Below, one piece after another: positions 12,801 through 18,800 of a stretch of 64,000 bases of DNA (position 1 is its first letter; each line of letters opens with the position of its first letter). The position numbers and the translations under genes were made by a program. The notes below the pieces were generated by a model, which saw only the letters and a program-made list of their open reading frames with translations, searched no databases and was not told where the DNA came from. The DNA is from Haliotis asinina (taxonomy: Eukaryota > Mollusca > Gastropoda > Lepetellida > Haliotidae), in assembly GCF_037392515.1 (NCBI RefSeq), contig NC_090287.1, positions 8,353,501-8,417,500 on the forward strand, given 5' to 3'.

Positions 12801-15800
12801 AACCAGTAGCATATAGAGTATACTAAAGCTAAGCAAAGCTAAGCAAAGCTAAGCAAAGCTAAGCAAAGCTAAGCAAATGCTAAGCATAGCTATGATATTT
12901 GAAGTATTTGTCGTGTGCAACTTAACATTCATTTCTCTGTGTTTTGTCTGCATCGGGTATTATATAGTTAAAACTAAATCTTACTTGTTATATTATAAGA
13001 TGCAGTGTGAGGAATTGCTCGAACAATTGTCTGTGGAGGGTTCCCCAACTGGGGATTCCCCCAAGCGAGAGAAACTGGTGGCGTTGGCTGTTGGCGGCAA
13101 AGCCAAACATTACTTTGGAGACTACACTCCAGATAAAATTAACAAAATGTCAGCCGAAGAAATCGATAAGCTGTACGTTAGATACGAGTCCCGGCTCGGA
13201 GCAGAAATGACAAAGACAATAGGATCGGCTATGGCCCAGATATACACCGGTATTGTATCACACTTCCTTCCCATTCCACCAGAGCGCCGACTTTACCTGT
13301 GGGAGGACCTCGAGAAAGACCCTTTTATCGAACACGCCGTGAGCTCTATCAGCTGCGGGCTGTACCATAAGTATGGTATGTTGTTGGCTCCAGTGACGGC
13401 GGCGATTATCACGGCAAAACATTGTCAATTTGAGAGAAAGAATAATAATAATAGTATAGATGTCCGAGGTGACGGAACCAGTGACGGTGGAGACCCCAGT
13501 GGTGGTACCTCCAACAGTAACCAGACAGAAGAATCCTAAGAGAGTAGCTGCCGGTAAAAAACGGTGGTGTAACCAACATAAAGTGACCAACCCAACCCGA
13601 CTGTTGTTGGCTGTAGGTGTAACTGCTGCCTTGGCTATCTCGTGGTTATACGTGGGGGTACCCTCCCACAGTGAGCCACAACCCAACAGTGAGGTAACCC
13701 CCAACAGTGGGGGTATGGGGGTATCCCCCATGGTAGACCCGCATATCATGTTATAATTTAAAATATTTTATATCATATACATAATGTCTGAGGGGAAAAC
13801 GTTCGTCAACGACGCATACCACGCCACAGTGGTAGCCAGTCTAGCAGTAGGGTACGCTCGGTTGACTAAAATGGTGCTTAAACAACCAACTATCAAGCTA
13901 GATTTCAACCTGCAGGATATGGGTATGCTCATAATGAACCTTGGTATGGCGATGGCCACAAAAGACATCCTAGTAAAACAAGGAATAATACCTGATAATA
14001 TAATGAAATAAATATAGGGATGGCCACGATAGCTATGATGGTCGGTGGGGCGTTAGTGAATGCCCTGGCATTTTCCGGGAGTAATTACCTCTTCTCGAAA
14101 CTACGAGATGATCACGCGGCTGAAATACAGGAAGAAAGGAAGCGACACGATCTCGCTACTGAGAAATTACAAAGAGCACAGGCCGAGTACGCTAAAAAAC
14201 GCCTCCAGAGGATTGATTTTATTAACGAACAACTCACGCGTGAAAACCATGCCGTTCAAACATTCAACGATGTCGATGAAGCAATGAAAGAATACTATCT
14301 ACTAACTGGTAAACGATTGGAAGCGCTCAATAAACCCACACTCGCTCAGTACTACACACCATCCAAGGGACAAATGAATCGTGAACTGGGCTTCATAGTG
14401 TTGGGTATAGCAGCTACTGCGTTGGTTGCTAAGCAATTAAACTAAAATACCTATATAAGTAAACATGAGACCCGCTCCATACCGATGCGAATATATACTT
14501 ATGGGGAAGACCGAGGCCTGTGGTAGGAAATGCAGGAATCAGGGGTTCTGTTGTTTCCATATGGGAAGTCCTAACTATACGTGTTCTGTGTGTGGTATCG
14601 GGGTTAAAGGACACTACTGTTTATGTAAAGCTCACGGAGCGAACGTAGTCAGACATCAACTCATATACGAGAATAAAAAAGGCTACATAAAAGAACGTAG
14701 GCGACTGCTCAAGATAGACTCCAATTAGAGATTATACACACCTACGTATAGCTATGTCTGTGGAAAACATATTCAAATATGAACTGGCCTTATGGGGCAG
14801 CTTCAGATTTAAGATAATAGTGGACGTGGTATGGATTAAAGAGGGTGTTAAGTATACTCACCCCTTCGAATGGGAGCGGGATATCGCGTCTCAATACCAT
14901 ATAGAACGTTTTTCGAGTATAAGTGAATACAAGGAATACTATAACCAAGGTGAGTACTGGATTGAAACAGCCACACTATATATTTTACCAGGTACGTGGG
15001 ACGATTTGACAGAATGTCTAGAATTGTACCCGGCCACCAGAAAATATTTTTTAAGAGTTACTGCCGACCAATTAGACATTGATTCTCTTAGGTGTAAACA
15101 CTATGGCTACTGTGCGCGAGCTCAAGCGGGCCGCAAAGCAGAGAGGTGTTATCGGGTATTCTAGAATGCGGAAGCCAGCATTGTTGAGATTACTAGGTTT
15201 AGAAGCCCCTCCTACGGTAAAACAGTTAAAAACTCAAGCGAAACAACTTGGATACACGGGTTATTCAAAACTGGGGAAAGCCGGATTAACCGCATTGTTA
15301 TCACATGCCCCAGTAGCACGTCCAACTGTAAAACAACTGAAAACCGAGGCACACGATTTGGGTTTAGGCGGGTATTCTCGTATGAGAAAACCACAGCTTG
15401 TAGAATTATTACGACAGAATAGAGCTATTAACCTACAGTTTGTGCGCACTGAGCACGCCGTAGGCAATTATTTGAGAGGTTGGCGCATGCACATTGATAG
15501 AAACATAGACATTACAGATATCAAGCCTCTGATAGCTGATAAGGTCAACCAGGAACTAAATAATCTAGGAAGTATCAAGTTTCAGATCACAGTGAAAATG
15601 TCGCTCGATAAGCAGGTTGGGAGTACCACTGAGTATGTTCAGCCTTACTTCCGAGGTAAACAAGAGGTCGTCACACATGCAGAGACCATTGACGCATCAA
15701 TCGATACAAGTTTTCAGCAGATACGAGAATACCTAGAACGCTACACACACTTAGGGTCCGGGTGGGCTGTAGATAAAATCGATAATGTCTATCTAGATAT

Positions 15801-18800
15801 AGCTAAATACGTGCCGTTCAGAGGTGGGTCATACCTAGCCTTGCCTCCCTACTATAAGAACAAACAAGCCATAGTAAACGTTAAGAATAGAGGAAACGAT
15901 TGCCTGAGGTTATCTATCAGGTCAGCCTTATTTCCAGCTGCCACTAATCCGAACAGGCCTTCTAATTATCCACAGGACGATGGGCTCAACTGGGATGGTA
16001 TAGATGAACCCACCCCAATATCCCAGATCACTAAAGTAGAAAAACAGAATAATCTGGCTATAAATGTCTTTGGACACGAAGGTAACACAACAATAGTACA
16101 CAGGGTCAGCCCGGTGAAGGATTGTCAAGTTATTAATTTATTCATGATTCAAAAAGGTGAAAAGTATCACTACACGTGGATAAAACATCTCAGCCGGTTG
16201 TTGCACGACCAGTCGAAACACGTTGGGGAAAAACATTTTTGTGTACGATGCCTACACTGTTTCAGTCGGGCCGATTTATTAGAATCCCACCTGGAGGATT
16301 GCCAAGGTGTTGGGCAGACGGCCATACGAGTCGACATGCCTAAGGAAGGTGAAAATATCCTAAAATTCGACAATCACAAGAATCAAATGTCTGTGCCTTA
16401 TATCATATACGCCGACTTCGAAGCCTTAGTTGTAGGGGAATCATCCACTAGTGGGAGTTTCACACACAAAACACAAGAGCATAAAGCCTGTTCGTTTGGA
16501 TACATTGTCGTCCGTTGTGACGGGGAAACGAAAGCTCCGGTAGTGTATAGGGGTCCTGACGCGGCTGAAAGGTTTCTAAAGTGCTTGCAGGAGGAAGAAA
16601 AAATTATTAGGAATGCATTGTATAGAATCGCTCCCATGCGTATGACCAGAGCCGACAAGATAGCTCACACCAGTAGCACTAACTGTCATGTGTGCGACTC
16701 ACCACTTAACGGTGATTCGGTGAGAGATCACTGCCACATAACTGGTAAGTATAGAGGCGCCGCTCACAACGCGTGCAACCTCAAGCTTAAAATCAATCCT
16801 AAGACAATAAACATTCCCGTTGTCTTTCACAACTTGAGAGGATACGACTCTCACTTGATCATGCAGGCCATCGCGAAAATCGATGGTAATATAACGTGCA
16901 TTCCCAACAACATGGAGAGATACATCTCCTTCAGCTTAAACGGACTTAGGTTCATTGACTCGTTTCAATTCCTCCTGTCGTCACTCGACAGTCTGGTCAA
17001 GGCCAACAATACCTTCCCTATCACAGATCGATACACAGACGCCGAGACTAGACACCTGCTCATGAGGAAGGGTGTATACCCATATGAGTACATGGATAGC
17101 TGGGCTAAGTTCACAGAGACCAGACTACCTCCTATCGACTGCTTTTATAGCAAGCTGAATGAGGCGTCCGTCTCACGAGACGATTACTCGCACGCGATTA
17201 ACGTATGGAATAAACTGGGTTGTAAGAACCTTGGCGATTATCATGACCTGTACTTGAGGACAGATGTACTGCTGTTAGCCGACGTGTTCGAGACGTTTCG
17301 GCAAACATGTGTAAAGCAGTATAAACTCGACCCCGCATGGTATTACACCAGCCCAGGTCTGTCGTGGGACGCCTTGCTTAAAAAGACAGGAGTTAATTTG
17401 GAATTGCTCACAGATTACGACATGCACCTATTCATTGAGAAAGGCTTGCGAGGTGGGATTTCCATGGTATCCAAACGATACGCGAAAGCAAATAATCAAT
17501 ACGTGAAAGGTTACGATCCTAACAAACCAACCAATCACATTCTCTACCTCGACGCAAATAACCTGTACGGATGGGCCATGAGCCAGTATCTACCTACAGG
17601 AGGATTCGAATGGGTACCAAACATTGATATTATGAGCATTGCACCAGATTCGAACAAAGGGTATATCCTCGAAGTTGACTTAGAGTATCCCAAGGAATTA
17701 CACACATCGCACAACAGCTATCCCCTTGCACCCGAACGTATGAAGGTTAACACAGACTGGATGTCTGAGTACCAACATAACTTGTCAGGTGGTCGTGTGG
17801 CGGACGTTGAGAAACTCGTGCCTAACTTAATGAATAAGACCAAGTACATAGTTCACTATCGCAACCTACAGCTGTACCTGTCATTGGGTATGAGGCTGAC
17901 CAAAATACACAGGGTGCTCATGTTCGACCAGAGCCCATGGATGGAGCCCTACATCAGAATGAACACAGACCTACGAAAAAAAGCCACCAGTGATTTTGAG
18001 AAAAATCTCTACAAGCTCATGAACAACTCGGTGTTTGGTAAGACTATGGAAAACCTTAGGAAACGCGTAACCGTGAAACTGGTTAGATCTAGTGAGGAAG
18101 ACAAGCTCAGGAAATTGATAGCCAGTCCGGCATTCAACCGTAATAAAATATTCACAGACGACCTAGTTGCCATACACATGAAGAAAAGCCACATAAAATT
18201 CAACCGACCTGTTTACGTTGGGATGAGCATCCTCGATTTATCCAAACACCTGATGTACGACTTTTACTACAACGAGCTTAAGAAACAGTACGGCGACAGG
18301 TGCGAAGTGCTGTACACTGACACGGATTCCCTGCTGATGGAGATTCGAACTGAGGACGTGTACGAGGACATGAAAAAACACATCGATTTATACGACACCA
18401 GCGACTATCCTAAGACCCATACCATGCACAGCACGGTAAATAAAAAGGTCCTAGGTAAGATGAAGGACGAGTGTGCTGGCACGCCAATAACTGAGTACAT
18501 AGGTTTAAGACCTAAGATGTATTCCATATTGAAAGCCGACAATAGTGAGATCCGGAAAGCTAAAGGGGTTAAGAAGTATGTGGTGAAACAACACATCAAA
18601 CACGCCAGATTCAAGGAGGCCCTGTTCAAGACCCGTACCTTTAGGCATAAGATGAACACGCTTAGAAGTGATGGACATAAGATATACGGACTGACTATAA
18701 ACAAGACGTCCCTATCGCCTATGGACACGAAACGTTGGATAGCTATTGATGGTATAAACACATACGCGTATGGACATGAAAAAATTTGAGGCTATTTATT

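Noticed and set aside
12877..14445. CRISPR-like or tRNA-like structures in the Polinton
   Set aside because: The only regular repeat is the 10-bp array at 12827, with no spacers; no cloverleaf-forming sequence was seen.
15079..15102. Upstream start of the DNA polymerase
   Set aside because: Begins at TTG, and the eight added residues fall before the first SAP-like repeat; ATG 15103 opens exactly at that repeat.
14754..15164. 136-aa ORF as the missing Polinton protease
   Set aside because: Too short for the family and without the His...Asp/Glu...Cys order; kept as an unrecognised protein.
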